Positions 31,249 through 39,288 of a stretch of 64,000 nt of DNA are shown here, one piece after another. The DNA is from Amylibacter sp. GTDB lineage: Bacteria; Pseudomonadota; Alphaproteobacteria; Rhodobacterales; Rhodobacteraceae. Made by a program: the position numbers and the translations under genes. The notes under the pieces are model-generated. The model was given only the letters and a program-made list of their open reading frames with translations. It was not told where the DNA came from and searched no databases. The stretch's first letter is position 1, and every line of letters starts with the position of its first letter. The DNA lies in NCBI GenBank assembly GCA_021775355.1, contig JAJFHZ010000004.1:1-64000 (forward strand), given 5' to 3'.

Positions 31249-31883
31249 TCACCTTCGACCATATCGCCATCGCGGCACCTTCCCTTGATGTGGGCGCAGA
31301 ATACGTTCGCAGCCTCACGGGGCTTACCTTTCCTAAAGGCGGTGAACACCCCGATATGGGCACCCACAACCTTGTCACCGCCCTTGGCCCCGATACATTT
31401 GCCGAAGTGATCGCCATAAACCCAGGCGCCACACCACCGAACCGCCCACGCTGGTTTGCGCTGGACAACCCCACCGAGCAGGCCAAATTCCCCTGCCTGC
31501 AAGCGTGGTTGTTGCGCACTGACGACATAGACGGCTGCATCGCAAAAGCCACCGAAATCGGCATCGATCTTGGCCATGCCACCCCGTTCAAACGTGACGC
31601 ATTACGCTGGCGTTTCGCTGTCACCGATGACGGCGAAATCCCGCTCGATGGTGCAGCACCGCTTCTGCTGCAATGGGATGAAACAGGCCCGAGCCACCCT
31701 GCAAACATCATGACCGATCTTGGCCTGCGCATAGATGCACTTACGATTGAAACACCCCACGCTGACCGCCTAGGCGCATTACTGGACGCGCTCGATCTAA
31801 AAGACCGCCCTGAGATCCAACAAGCGGATACCACAAAAATCACCGCACATGTTTCCACCCCAAACGGAAAGGCAATTCTATGA
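31245..31883 (+). CDS. VOC family protein (glyoxalase-like domain)
   Basis: 212 residues starting MITFDHIAIAAPSL, the standard opening of a glyoxalase/vicinal-oxygen-chelate fold, with H6 as a possible metal ligand. A LGPDTFAEVIAINP strand near residue 50 supplies the second ligand position. It fits the Glyoxalase_3 type. The substrate is unknown. It is coupled to the small membrane protein and lies before lpdA in the suc cluster; the long minus-strand frame opposite it (31097-32023) shows no family features. Confidence 0.75.
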   Translation: MITFDHIAIAAPSLDVGAEYVRSLTGLTFPKGGEHPDMGTHNLVTALGPDTFAEVIAINPGATPPNRPRWFALDNPTEQAKFPCLQAWLLRTDDIDGCIAKATEIGIDLGHATPFKRDALRWRFAVTDDGEIPLDGAAPLLLQWDETGPSHPANIMTDLGLRIDALTIETPHADRLGALLDALDLKDRPEIQQADTTKITAHVSTPNGKAIL

Positions 31884-32025
31884 CCTTTCCAAATGGTCAA
31901 AATATCCCCGCCGAAGGCATAAACGTTAATAAGCCCGCGTATGCCGGCGGTCATACGCCTTGTGCACAGGTTGTGTACGCAAATAATACATGCCAAAATG
32001 GCGAAAACACGAAAGGTTAACACCC
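31884..32025. other. gap before lpdA with a TGTGCACA palindrome
   Basis: 142 bases between the VOC gene and lpdA. It contains TGTGCACA at 31961-31968 and, 11 bp on, TGTGTACG at 31972-31979. The gap is long enough for a separate lpdA promoter. The resemblance to the GTGATCAC operators is partial only. Confidence 0.35.
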
Positions 32026-33414
32026 ATGTCAGACTATGATGTTATCGTAATTGGCGGCGGCCCGGGCGGCTATGTCTGCGCTATTCGCTGCGCGCAACTG
32101 GGCCTGAAAACCGCCTGTGTCGAAGGCCGCGAAACCCTTGGTGGCACATGCCTGAATGTGGGCTGCATCCCGTCCAAGGCCCTGCTGCACGCCAGTCACT
32201 GCTATCATGATGCAACCCATAATTTCACCAAAATGGGCTTGATGGGTAAATCCCCTTCGGTCGATTTCACCAAGATGCTGGAATACAAGGATAGCGTTAT
32301 TGAGCAAAACACAAAGGGTATCGAATTCCTGTTTAAAAAGAACAAGATAGACTGGGTAAAAGGTTGGGGATCCATCTCTGCTGAAGGTCAGGTCACGGTT
32401 GGTGGTGAGGTCCACAAAGCCAAGAGTATCGTCATCGCTTCGGGCTCTGAACCCTCAAGCTTACCGGGCGTGGAAATCGACGAAAAAACCATTGTCACCT
32501 CAACAGGTGCGCTAACCTTACCCAAGGTGCCAAACAGACTTGTTGTCATTGGTGCGGGTGTAATTGGATTGGAAATGGGCAGTGTTTACGCACGCCTTGG
32601 TGCCGAAGTGACGGTGGTGGAATTTTTGGATCATATTACCCCAGGTATGGACAAGGATCTTGCCAAAACTTTCCAAAGATCACTTAAAAAACAAGGCCTT
32701 AAATTCGTTATGGGCGCCACCGTCCAATCGGCAACTGTCAAGAACGACAAAGCGAATGTGACTTATAAGCTGCGCAAGAATGACGCCGAGGCATCCGTAG
32801 AAGCGGATGTTGTGCTATTGGCGACAGGCCGTAAACCGTTCATGGACGGTTTGGGTTTTGAAGCCTTGGGTGGAAAAATATCCCCACGCGGCCAGATCGA
32901 AACCGATGATCATTGGCGCACCAGTATCGCGGGCATTTATGCCATCGGTGACGTCATCGACGGCCCGATGCTGGCCCATAAAGCAGAAGATGAAGGCATG
33001 GCCGTCGCTGACGTGATTGCAGGCAATCATGGCCATGTAAATTACGATGTGATCCCCGGCGTGATCTACACTGCCCCGGAAGTTGCCAATGTCGGTCAAA
33101 CCGAAGAACAACTGAAAGAAGCGGGCGTTGATTACAAAGTCGGTAAATTCAGTTTCATGGGTAACGGGCGGGCGAAAGCGGTGTTTCAGGGTGAGGGGTT
33201 TGTGAAAATTCTGGCGGATGCAAAAACCGATAAAATCCTGGGCTGTCACCTGATAGGCCCCGCCGCAGGTGAACTTATTCACGAAATTTGTGTAGCGATG
33301 GAATTCGGCGCATCGGCGCAGGATATTGCTTTGACCTGCCATGCGCACCCAACATTTTCTGAAGCCGTACGTGAAGCTGCATTGGCTTGCGGCGATGGCG
33401 CAATTCATGCTTAG
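32026..33414 (+). CDS. lpdA: dihydrolipoyl dehydrogenase (E3)
   Basis: 462 residues from ATG 32026. FAD motif GGGPGG (10-15). Redox disulfide C42/C47 in [12 protein letters not shown] motif [11 protein letters not shown] mid-protein. The C-terminal catalytic HAHPTFSEA closes the dimer-interface active site. It reoxidises the lipoyl groups of SucB with NAD. It closes the suc cluster and is followed by a stem-loop. Confidence 0.96.
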   Translation: MSDYDVIVIGGGPGGYVCAIRCAQLGLKTACVEGRETLGGTCLNVGCIPSKALLHASHCYHDATHNFTKMGLMGKSPSVDFTKMLEYKDSVIEQNTKGIEFLFKKNKIDWVKGWGSISAEGQVTVGGEVHKAKSIVIASGSEPSSLPGVEIDEKTIVTSTGALTLPKVPNRLVVIGAGVIGLEMGSVYARLGAEVTVVEFLDHITPGMDKDLAKTFQRSLKKQGLKFVMGATVQSATVKNDKANVTYKLRKNDAEASVEADVVLLATGRKPFMDGLGFEALGGKISPRGQIETDDHWRTSIAGIYAIGDVIDGPMLAHKAEDEGMAVADVIAGNHGHVNYDVIPGVIYTAPEVANVGQTEEQLKEAGVDYKVGKFSFMGNGRAKAVFQGEGFVKILADAKTDKILGCHLIGPAAGELIHEICVAMEFGASAQDIALTCHAHPTFSEAVREAALACGDGAIHA

Positions 33415-33432
33415 TATTGATATTTAAATAAA

Positions 33433-33471
33433 AATTCCCTGATAGATGGCACTACTACCTATCAGGGAATT
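33433..33471 (+). terminator. stem-loop after lpdA
   Basis: Perfect 13-bp stem AATTCCCTGATAG (33433-33445) with CTATCAGGGAATT (33459-33471) and a 13-base loop, 19 bases after the lpdA stop. It is followed by TAAATC, not a T run; a T-rich tail is present only if read on the minus strand. It probably marks the 3' end of the suc-lpd transcript. Confidence 0.6.
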
Positions 33472-33694
33472 AAATCATGGCCTCGAATTGGGATAAAGAA
33501 GCCAAATGGTTGACAGAAATATAGCCAACCTTTGTTCTGTAAGTATACGCTGGTGGGTTTCAGTGTAATCTAAACTATTTTCACACTTGCGTGATGCAAA
33601 TGAGAGCATATTGTGTACACTCAAACCCAAGCGATCAAAATACTGTTAAAACAACTTGGTTGCTGCCCTATGTAATTACGCCAGCGCACTTGCC

Positions 33695-34675
33695 ATGAAA
33701 AAAATGCCTAACTCTGTCTATCAATACATTTTTAGGAAATCCTTTGGGCACCAGATTATTGTTGTCAGTTTAACTCTAATTCTTCTCCCTCTCGCTCCTA
33801 TTCCATTGGATCTGCAAAGACGTATACTGGATGACGCAGTAGCCCAAGGGAACGTAAACCTTCTCTTTAAGCTTGGTGGGCTATATCTGCTGACAATGTT
33901 GATATCCGCAGGCATTAAATTTGCAATGCGCACACAACGTGAACTTATCTCGGCGCGCATTGTCCGTTCCTTACGCAATTCGGTGTTTCACTCCATGTAC
34001 ACTATTGTCCCGAAGATGCACAAAACGCAGAAAATGCATAATGACGGTGAAGTGGACGAAGGTGCCGTGGTTTCAATGTTATCCTCAGAAGTGGAAAAAC
34101 TTGGCGGTTTTGCCGGTGCGGCCATCTCAGGCCCATTGTTCGAAATTGGAACCTTGGTCTTTATTCTGGGTTACATGTTTTGGATCGAACCGCTGGTCGC
34201 CTCTATTGCCGTGGCACTTTACTCACCACAAATGATTATCGTCCCCTTTTTTCAGGCCCGCATGAACCGGTTAGCCCAGAAAAAAGCCATTAAGTTACGA
34301 GAGCTTGGTTCCTTTATTGTTGAGAACCCACAAGGTGATCTTCTAATGGCAGAACAACCTATGAAATTCACCACATTGATAGAAGATATCTTGCGCTTGC
34401 GCACGCGGTTCATCATGAACAAAAACATCATGAAAACAATCAACAACCTTTTAATTGCCTTAGGGCCATTTGGCATTATCTCTTACGGCGGTTACATGGC
34501 AATTCAGGGGGAAATCGAAGTTGGTGTTATTCTTGCCTTTGTTTCCGGTATGGAACGGCTTGGTGACCCTATAAGGGAACTTGTCGGTTCTTACAGTCAA
34601 ATCACCGATGCGCGCATGCGCTACGCCACATTGCTTGAAGCCTTTCCCGACGGCCCCGCGAACAGCACTGCATAA
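33695..34675 (+). CDS. ABC exporter transmembrane domain protein without ATPase domain
   Basis: 326 residues from ATG 33695 (a longer TTG start at 33656 is possible; neither has a good ribosome site). It has six membrane helices in the arrangement of a type I ABC exporter (ABC_membrane), including an EGAVVSMLSSEVEKLGGF segment in place of the first coupling region. No Walker A, signature or Walker B motif follows; the protein stops where a linker to the ATPase would begin. No ATPase gene lies beside it. GTGTACAC occurs at 33613-33620 upstream. The substrate is unknown. Confidence 0.7.
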   Translation: MKKMPNSVYQYIFRKSFGHQIIVVSLTLILLPLAPIPLDLQRRILDDAVAQGNVNLLFKLGGLYLLTMLISAGIKFAMRTQRELISARIVRSLRNSVFHSMYTIVPKMHKTQKMHNDGEVDEGAVVSMLSSEVEKLGGFAGAAISGPLFEIGTLVFILGYMFWIEPLVASIAVALYSPQMIIVPFFQARMNRLAQKKAIKLRELGSFIVENPQGDLLMAEQPMKFTTLIEDILRLRTRFIMNKNIMKTINNLLIALGPFGIISYGGYMAIQGEIEVGVILAFVSGMERLGDPIRELVGSYSQITDARMRYATLLEAFPDGPANSTA

Positions 34676-34679
34676 AAAT

Positions 34680-34711
34680 GCCCCAACAGGCTGCTCAAAG
34701 TCTGCCGGGGC
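34680..34711. terminator. possible stem-loop between convergent genes
   Basis: GCCCC (34680-34684) and GGGGC (34707-34711) enclose 22 bases that contain a weaker nested pairing. It sits directly after the ABC protein stop and 105 bases from the GntR stop. There is no T run on either strand. Confidence 0.35.
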
Positions 34712-34815
34712 TATCTTATGACCTCAAGAGGGAAGAGAGGTCAAGGCTAACCGGGGAAGCCAGCCTTTCGATATATACATAACGTAGTGCAGACCATTTT
34801 CCGTCGCAAGGGAGG

Positions 34816-35469
34816 TCACTCATTTGTGAGCATTCGTAAGCCTTGCGTGACATCGGCACGGATTGCCAACCGTAGGCCGGCCTCATCGCCCGCTCGCAGT
34901 GCTGCAATGACTTTGCGATGGTTGTCTGATGCTTCGCGACGTTGCGATTTTTCATATAAAACCGTCATCGTCGGGCTAAGTTGCAACCAGACCGTTTCCG
35001 CCATCGCCAACATTGCGGGGGCTTGCGCACGCAAATATAGGGTTCTGTGAAATTCCAGATTTGAGCGTATATAAGCTACAGGGTCATCCTTAACGATAGC
35101 TTGCAAGACAACACCGTTAATTGCGTAAAGCCGTTCAATCAATGCCATATGCGCCCTTGGCAACGCACGGCTTGCCAGTTCCGGTTCCAGCAAAGCCCTG
35201 ATCGACGCCAGTTCTTCTATGCGATCCGTAGACAGCACAGGTGCCGTGACACGCCCGGTTAAAGATACCGATAGGGCCCCTTCCGCAGTCAATCGGCGCA
35301 CAGCTTCACGTGCCGGCGTCATACTTGCCCCATATTTTTCCGCAATGCCGCGAATTGTCAGGGCAACACCAGCCTTAATTTCGCCGTGCATAATTTGGCT
35401 ACGCAAAGATCGGTAAACCCGTTCATGCCGTGGGATTGATTTATCTGGGTTACGATCTGTATGTAGCAT
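34816..35469 (-). CDS. GntR family transcriptional regulator, FadR/FCD type
   Basis: 217 residues. Winged-helix GntR domain at about 13-75 (RVYRSLRSQIMHGEI, then MTPAREAVRRL and a LSVSLTGR wing). The C-terminal all-helical FCD ligand domain has an RALLEPELA start, an EFHRTLY helix and an HRKVIAALRAGD end, which usually bind a metal and an organic acid. A perfect 12-bp palindrome lies just before its start. The same 8-bp core occurs in pairs before sdhC and sucC, so I infer it controls those operons and itself. Rhodobacter AkgR, a GntR regulator of TCA genes, is a possible counterpart, recalled from memory. Confidence 0.85.
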   Translation of the reverse strand: MLHTDRNPDKSIPRHERVYRSLRSQIMHGEIKAGVALTIRGIAEKYGASMTPAREAVRRLTAEGALSVSLTGRVTAPVLSTDRIEELASIRALLEPELASRALPRAHMALIERLYAINGVVLQAIVKDDPVAYIRSNLEFHRTLYLRAQAPAMLAMAETVWLQLSPTMTVLYEKSQRREASDNHRKVIAALRAGDEAGLRLAIRADVTQGLRMLTNE

Positions 35470-35476
35470 GCTTTAG

Positions 35477-35488
35477 TTGTGATCACAA
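35477..35488. promoter_or_regulatory. TTGTGATCACAA palindrome before the GntR gene
   Basis: 12-bp perfect palindrome centred 13 to 14 bp before ATG 35469, over the place of the ribosome site. It includes the GTGATCAC core (35479-35486) found paired upstream of sdhC and sucC. Only one copy is present. Its position suggests autorepression. Confidence 0.65.
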
Positions 35489-35508
35489 ATATCCGCTACG
35501 TCAAGATT

Positions 35509-36195
35509 TTAAAAACTGTAACGGTGTAAAAGAGTACCGTTTTTCTTCAACCAGTTTCGATGCTCTTTATAATCAGGGTAAATACTTGCAACCAAAGCCC
35601 AATAAGCATCCGAATGATTCATTTCCAGCAAATGACATACTTCATGGGCTGCCACATAAGCCTGTACCTTGCGCGGGGCCATGATCAGACGCCATGAATA
35701 CATCAAGTTCCCGTCCGAGGTACAAGACCCCCAACGTGACCGTGTATCACGCATGGTAATACGTCCAATAGGCTTTCCCAGCAAATCCGCATAATGCCTT
35801 GATGCCGAAACCATCCGTTCGCGCGCCATTGTTTTGTAATAAGCCCGCAACTTGGCAGACAGTTTATCTTGCAACCCTGGAACACATATTACCTCGCCAT
35901 CGAACCGAACCACCCTACCCGTACCCTGTTCGATCTGCCGGTACTCACCATCGAACAAGACAGAGCCGCCAAAGGCCAGCGGCACAGGCTTCATTTGCTT
36001 TGCCAAATGCCTGCGCATCCAGCCTTCTTGCTCGCGGGCAAAACCGATGGCTTCATTCATAGCGGCATACTTCGGGACCGTCAGGCATATTGTGCCATCT
36101 TTGTTGGATATCCGCAGCGAATAACGCCGCGCCCGTGCCGAGTGCTTTATCTTTACAGGGATAGGCGGCTCCCCGATTTCAATCTGTTCTGTCAT
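35509..36195 (-). CDS. YgjP-like / SprT-type zinc metalloprotease (DUF45)
   Basis: 228 residues. The zinc motif is HEVCH (H184, E185, H188) with a third ligand candidate H194 in MNHSDAYW. An RWGSC block precedes it (near 154), and a YPDYKEHRNWL segment ends the protein; together these are the YgjP/DUF45 signature. Family members are cytoplasmic metallopeptidases of poorly defined role, sometimes linked to restriction systems. It lies 39 bases upstream of the GntR gene on the same strand, with the palindrome in the gap. Confidence 0.85.
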   Translation of the reverse strand: MTEQIEIGEPPIPVKIKHSARARRYSLRISNKDGTICLTVPKYAAMNEAIGFAREQEGWMRRHLAKQMKPVPLAFGGSVLFDGEYRQIEQGTGRVVRFDGEVICVPGLQDKLSAKLRAYYKTMARERMVSASRHYADLLGKPIGRITMRDTRSRWGSCTSDGNLMYSWRLIMAPRKVQAYVAAHEVCHLLEMNHSDAYWALVASIYPDYKEHRNWLKKNGTLLHRYSF

Positions 36196-36341
36196 AAAGG
36201 CGAGTTTAACGTAATATGTGCAGGTTCAAACCATGTTTTTCATATTGGCCTGAAGTTTATTGAAACACCCTTTGACAAGCCTGATAGGTTGTGTCACTTG
36301 GCAACACAGATTCCAAAAATGACCTGTAAAGGGGATTTAAA

Positions 36342-36683
36342 ATGGCTGAAGAAGCTTGGGGTGTAAAACGTGTATGTCCGGAAACCGGCAAGCGCTTTTA
36401 TGACTTGAATAAAGATCCGATTGTCAGTCCCTACACTGACATAGAATATGAACTGTCGTTCTTTTCGAATGACAAATCAAAAACATCGATGACCGACAAA
36501 GCCGACAAAGCCAATGTCGCGGAAGCAACCGAGGACGATTTGTCCGATGAAGCCGATGTTCTGGATGACGATGACACTGATGTAGACGTCGATCTGGGCG
36601 ATGACGTTCTGGACGATGACGATGACGATACGATTCCTCTGGAAGAGATTGCCGACGTTGCCGCACCAACGGAAGACAGTTAA
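36342..36683 (+). CDS. TIGR02300 family protein (FYDLN acid protein)
   Basis: 113 residues. The N-terminal CPETGKRFYDLNKDPIVSPY segment is the family signature. From about residue 55 on, the protein is a strongly acidic tail, mostly Asp and Glu, with poor sequence complexity. The family is found across alphaproteobacteria with no known function; the CPET motif could bind metal weakly. Single gene followed by a strong terminator. Confidence 0.9.
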   Translation: MAEEAWGVKRVCPETGKRFYDLNKDPIVSPYTDIEYELSFFSNDKSKTSMTDKADKANVAEATEDDLSDEADVLDDDDTDVDVDLGDDVLDDDDDDTIPLEEIADVAAPTEDS

Positions 36684-36706
36684 AATCAAGATATTCGGAT
36701 TTAATC

Positions 36707-36734
36707 GAGGCAACTTCATGTTGCCTCTTTTTTT
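36707..36734 (+). terminator. rho-independent terminator of the FYDLN gene
   Basis: GAGGCAAC (36707-36714) pairs perfectly with GTTGCCTC (36720-36727) around a 5-base loop, followed by seven T. It lies 24 bases after the stop codon. Confidence 0.9.
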
Positions 36735-36812
36735 GACTTCCTAAGGGTAATTTCCATCTAGATCAGCTTTATGTTATTGTAGCCTCGACTCTATTGCATT
36801 TTGGGGGATTAC

Positions 36813-38795
36813 ATGTTTTTTCGCGCATTTTTAATTTTATTTACCACATTATTACTCTCTTTATCACAGGCTTCGATAACCGCGGCGCAAAGCCGTGAAA
36901 ACGTCATGGTGGTTTTTGACGGCTCAGGCAGCATGTGGGGCCAAATCGACGGTAAGGCCAAAATCGAAATTGCCCGTGATGCAATCAAAGAAATGGTCAA
37001 TTCCTGGAATCAAGAAAGTAAAATAGGTTTGATCGCTTATGGCCATCGCAAGAAAGGCGATTGCGCGGATATAGAAACCCTGCACCCCGTAGCTGTGCTT
37101 GATAAAAATGCTTTTACATCGTCCGTTAACGCAATCCAACCCAAAGGCAAAACACCGATCAGTGCCGCAGTGCACAAAGCGGCTAAAGAGCTGAAATTCA
37201 CCGAAGAAAAAGCCACCGTTATTTTGATCAGCGACGGGCTGGAAACTTGCAATGCCGATCCATGCGCTTTGGCGACAGATCTTGAAGCGGCTGGATTGGA
37301 TTTCACAACCCATGTCATCGGGTTTGACATCAACAAAGCAGAAAGCGCCAAACTGGCGTGTCTGGCAACCAACACAGGCGGTAAATTCATACTCGCCAGT
37401 AATGCTGCCGAGTTGAACAAGGCCATTACAGAGACAGTGCAAACTGTGCAAACCGTTCAGAAAGCAGCCCCGGAACCGGAACCCGAACCCAATGGCCCGC
37501 AAGGTATCAAAGCTATTCCCGTTGTTTGTGAAACTTGCGCGGATGTGCTGGAAAAAAATGTTTTCTGGTATCTTTATGAAGCGCAACAGGATGCGAATGG
37601 CAACCGCAGGGAAATCGGCCGTAACGGGTCGGCCACTGCCCTTTTCGAAACGGCCGAGGGACGTTATTTTGTCTACGGCACATATGGCCAAGCCGCCACA
37701 GGTGTAGAGGTCGAGGTCAAACCCGGCACCCTGACGGAAGTGAAGGTTAACTTCAACGCCGGCAACCTGCGGGTCAGCGGCGCGGCCACAGCAGGTGCCG
37801 ACTCTTTGGACAAAGATATGTTCTACTGGGTCTATGACGCCAAAAAGGATCTGGAAGGCAACCGCAGGGAAATTGCACGTTCGGGGGCGACAAGCCAGTT
37901 GTTCCACTTGCCTGCGGGCGAATTTTATGTGGTCGCCCAACATGGCAACGCATTCGCCAGTGCCGAACTGACCGTTCAAGCGAATGAACTGACCGACTAT
38001 GTTTTCGACATGAACGTGGGCTATCTGAAAGTGAATGCCATCCCCACAAACGGCGGCGCCGTTTTGAACGATAACATGTTCTACTGGGTTTACGAGGACA
38101 AAAAAGATCTAGAGGGCAACCGCAAGGAAGTCACCCGCTCAGGGGCGGCAAGCCAGCTGTTCAAATTGCCTGCGGGTAAATATCACATCGTGGCACAACA
38201 CGGGAAAGCCTATACGAGCGCTTCGGTAGAGGTCAGCGCAAACTCACTGTCCGAATACACGTTCGATATGAATGTCGGATATTTCCGTGTAAATGCAATC
38301 ATGGCAGAAGGCATGCCCGCCATTGAGGACAATATGTTCTATTGGGTCTATCACGCGAAAAAAGATCTGGAAGGCAATCGCAAGGAAGTCGCCCGTTCGG
38401 GGGCAGCAAGCCAGCTGTTCAGATTAGCGGCAGGCAAATATTATGTGGTCGCCCAACATGGCAAAGCCCTGAGCGAAAAAGAAATTACGATCGAAGCCGG
38501 TGCACTATCGGAAGAAACTCTGGTGGAAAACTCAACTATCATAAGAGTAACCCCGACAGTCGCCAACGGCGGGGTGCTGGCCAACGATGTATTCTGGTGG
38601 GTCTATGATGCCAAAAAGGATCTGGAAGGCAATCATAGGGAAATTGCACGCTCGGGCGCGGTTGAACAGACCTTTATCCTGCCCGCAGGAGACTATATAT
38701 TTGCGGTCCGAAACGCAGGCCAGATACATAACACCGATGTAACACTGATACCGGGTGAACAGAAAAAAATGACCGTGGAAATTCAACCGAATTAA
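36813..38795 (+). CDS. secreted VWA-domain protein with five 86-residue repeats
   Basis: 660 residues from ATG 36813 (GGGGG site 6 bases upstream). Signal peptide at about 1-25. A von Willebrand factor A domain at about 30-210 has the MIDAS motif DGSGS (D36-S40) and further Asp/Thr sites. Pro/Glu linker. Then five tandem repeats, each opening with a Phe-aromatic-Trp segment (FYWVY type) and holding KKDLEGN and ARSGA motifs and an LPAGxYxVVAQHG block. DNA repeat starts are 37560, 37818, 38076, 38334 and 38589, mostly 258 bases apart. It is probably a periplasmic or surface adhesion/scaffold protein; single gene. Confidence 0.85.
   Translation: MFFRAFLILFTTLLLSLSQASITAAQSRENVMVVFDGSGSMWGQIDGKAKIEIARDAIKEMVNSWNQESKIGLIAYGHRKKGDCADIETLHPVAVLDKNAFTSSVNAIQPKGKTPISAAVHKAAKELKFTEEKATVILISDGLETCNADPCALATDLEAAGLDFTTHVIGFDINKAESAKLACLATNTGGKFILASNAAELNKAITETVQTVQTVQKAAPEPEPEPNGPQGIKAIPVVCETCADVLEKNVFWYLYEAQQDANGNRREIGRNGSATALFETAEGRYFVYGTYGQAATGVEVEVKPGTLTEVKVNFNAGNLRVSGAATAGADSLDKDMFYWVYDAKKDLEGNRREIARSGATSQLFHLPAGEFYVVAQHGNAFASAELTVQANELTDYVFDMNVGYLKVNAIPTNGGAVLNDNMFYWVYEDKKDLEGNRKEVTRSGAASQLFKLPAGKYHIVAQHGKAYTSASVEVSANSLSEYTFDMNVGYFRVNAIMAEGMPAIEDNMFYWVYHAKKDLEGNRKEVARSGAASQLFRLAAGKYYVVAQHGKALSEKEITIEAGALSEETLVENSTIIRVTPTVANGGVLANDVFWWVYDAKKDLEGNHREIARSGAVEQTFILPAGDYIFAVRNAGQIHNTDVTLIPGEQKKMTVEIQPN
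37560..38792 (+). repeat. five tandem 258-bp coding repeats
   Basis: Repeat units begin at 37560, 37818, 38076, 38334 and 38589 (period 258, 258, 258, 255). Units 2-4 are most alike and the first and last are diverged. They lie inside the VWA protein gene and encode beta-rich 86-residue modules. The length and coding content rule out CRISPR. Confidence 0.85.
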
Positions 38796-38875
38796 ATCTT
38801 CGCAGGCGCATATGTTTTCGCTTGCCAAGTCACGCGGTTTTTCTTAAAGAGCGCGGTGTATCATACGATGCATTA

Positions 38876-38951
38876 GGGGCCTTAGCTCAGCTGGGAGAGC
38901 GCTTCGCTGGCAGCGAAGAGGTCAGGAGTTCGATCCTCCTAGGCTCCACCA
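38876..38951 (+). tRNA. tRNA-Ala (anticodon GGC)
   Basis: 76-base cloverleaf. The acceptor stem GGGGCCT/AGGCTCC has one G-U pair. The D arm is GCTC/GAGC. The anticodon stem CTTCG/CGAAG carries loop CTGGCAG, giving anticodon GGC. The T arm AGGAG/CTCCT has loop TTCGATC. The discriminator A and CCA are encoded. Accessory genes begin after it, but I found no repeat of its 3' end further on. Confidence 0.95.
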
Positions 38952-39288
38952 AATTCTTCTATATATTAGACAATGTTTTGAATGGGTTAAGTGGTATACG
39001 CTTACCTCTGATGCTTGTTGTCATCAATCGCGAAGAGGTCCGCGGTCACCATCGGGTCACCAGAATATGTGATGAATTGATGGTGAATGGGTGCTTGGGG
39101 TTGTGTTGGGGAAACACATTGGTGCATAAAATTTATAACTTGTCTGACGTCAGCGCCTATGGATCCAAATAGCGCCATTTGATAAGAGAGCGTTTCTGGC
39201 TCGTCGTAACCACCAAGGCGCGGGCCATGAGACAGACAACTGGAACAAGGCGCTCAGCATTATTGCTATTGAAATAAGGATCATCGAT
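38952..39288. other. gap after tRNA-Ala with copy 1 of a 15-bp direct repeat
   Basis: No gene recognised. It holds the 15-bp sequence GGTGCTTGGGGTTGT at 39090-39104, which recurs at 41237-41251 just after the next two genes. A short open stretch at 39145-39288 reads in frame into the downstream gene but has no family features. Confidence 0.4.
39090..39104 (+). repeat. 15-bp direct repeat, left copy
   Basis: GGTGCTTGGGGTTGT, identical to 41237-41251. The two copies flank the creatinase-like and racemase-like genes. Confidence 0.5.

Noticed and set aside
31097..32023. 308-residue minus-strand frame opposite the VOC gene and lpdA leader
   Set aside because: Composition is Ser/Arg-rich and patternless; the plus strand carries a recognisable VOC start and a coupled upstream gene.
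36924..37979. 351-residue minus-strand frame opposite the VWA gene
   Set aside because: Cys/Phe/Gly-rich mirror of the repeat-bearing plus-strand gene; no start signal or family motif.
37560..38792. Regular repeats considered as CRISPR
   Set aside because: Repeats are 258 bp, contiguous, coding and without unique spacers.
38876..38951. tRNA-Ala as the integration site of the element
   Set aside because: No second copy of its 3' end was seen near the integrase or elsewhere, and the integrase is 8 kb away.
38822..39172. 116-residue plus-strand frame running through tRNA-Ala
   Set aside because: It reads the tRNA sequence as codons; no family pattern or ribosome site.
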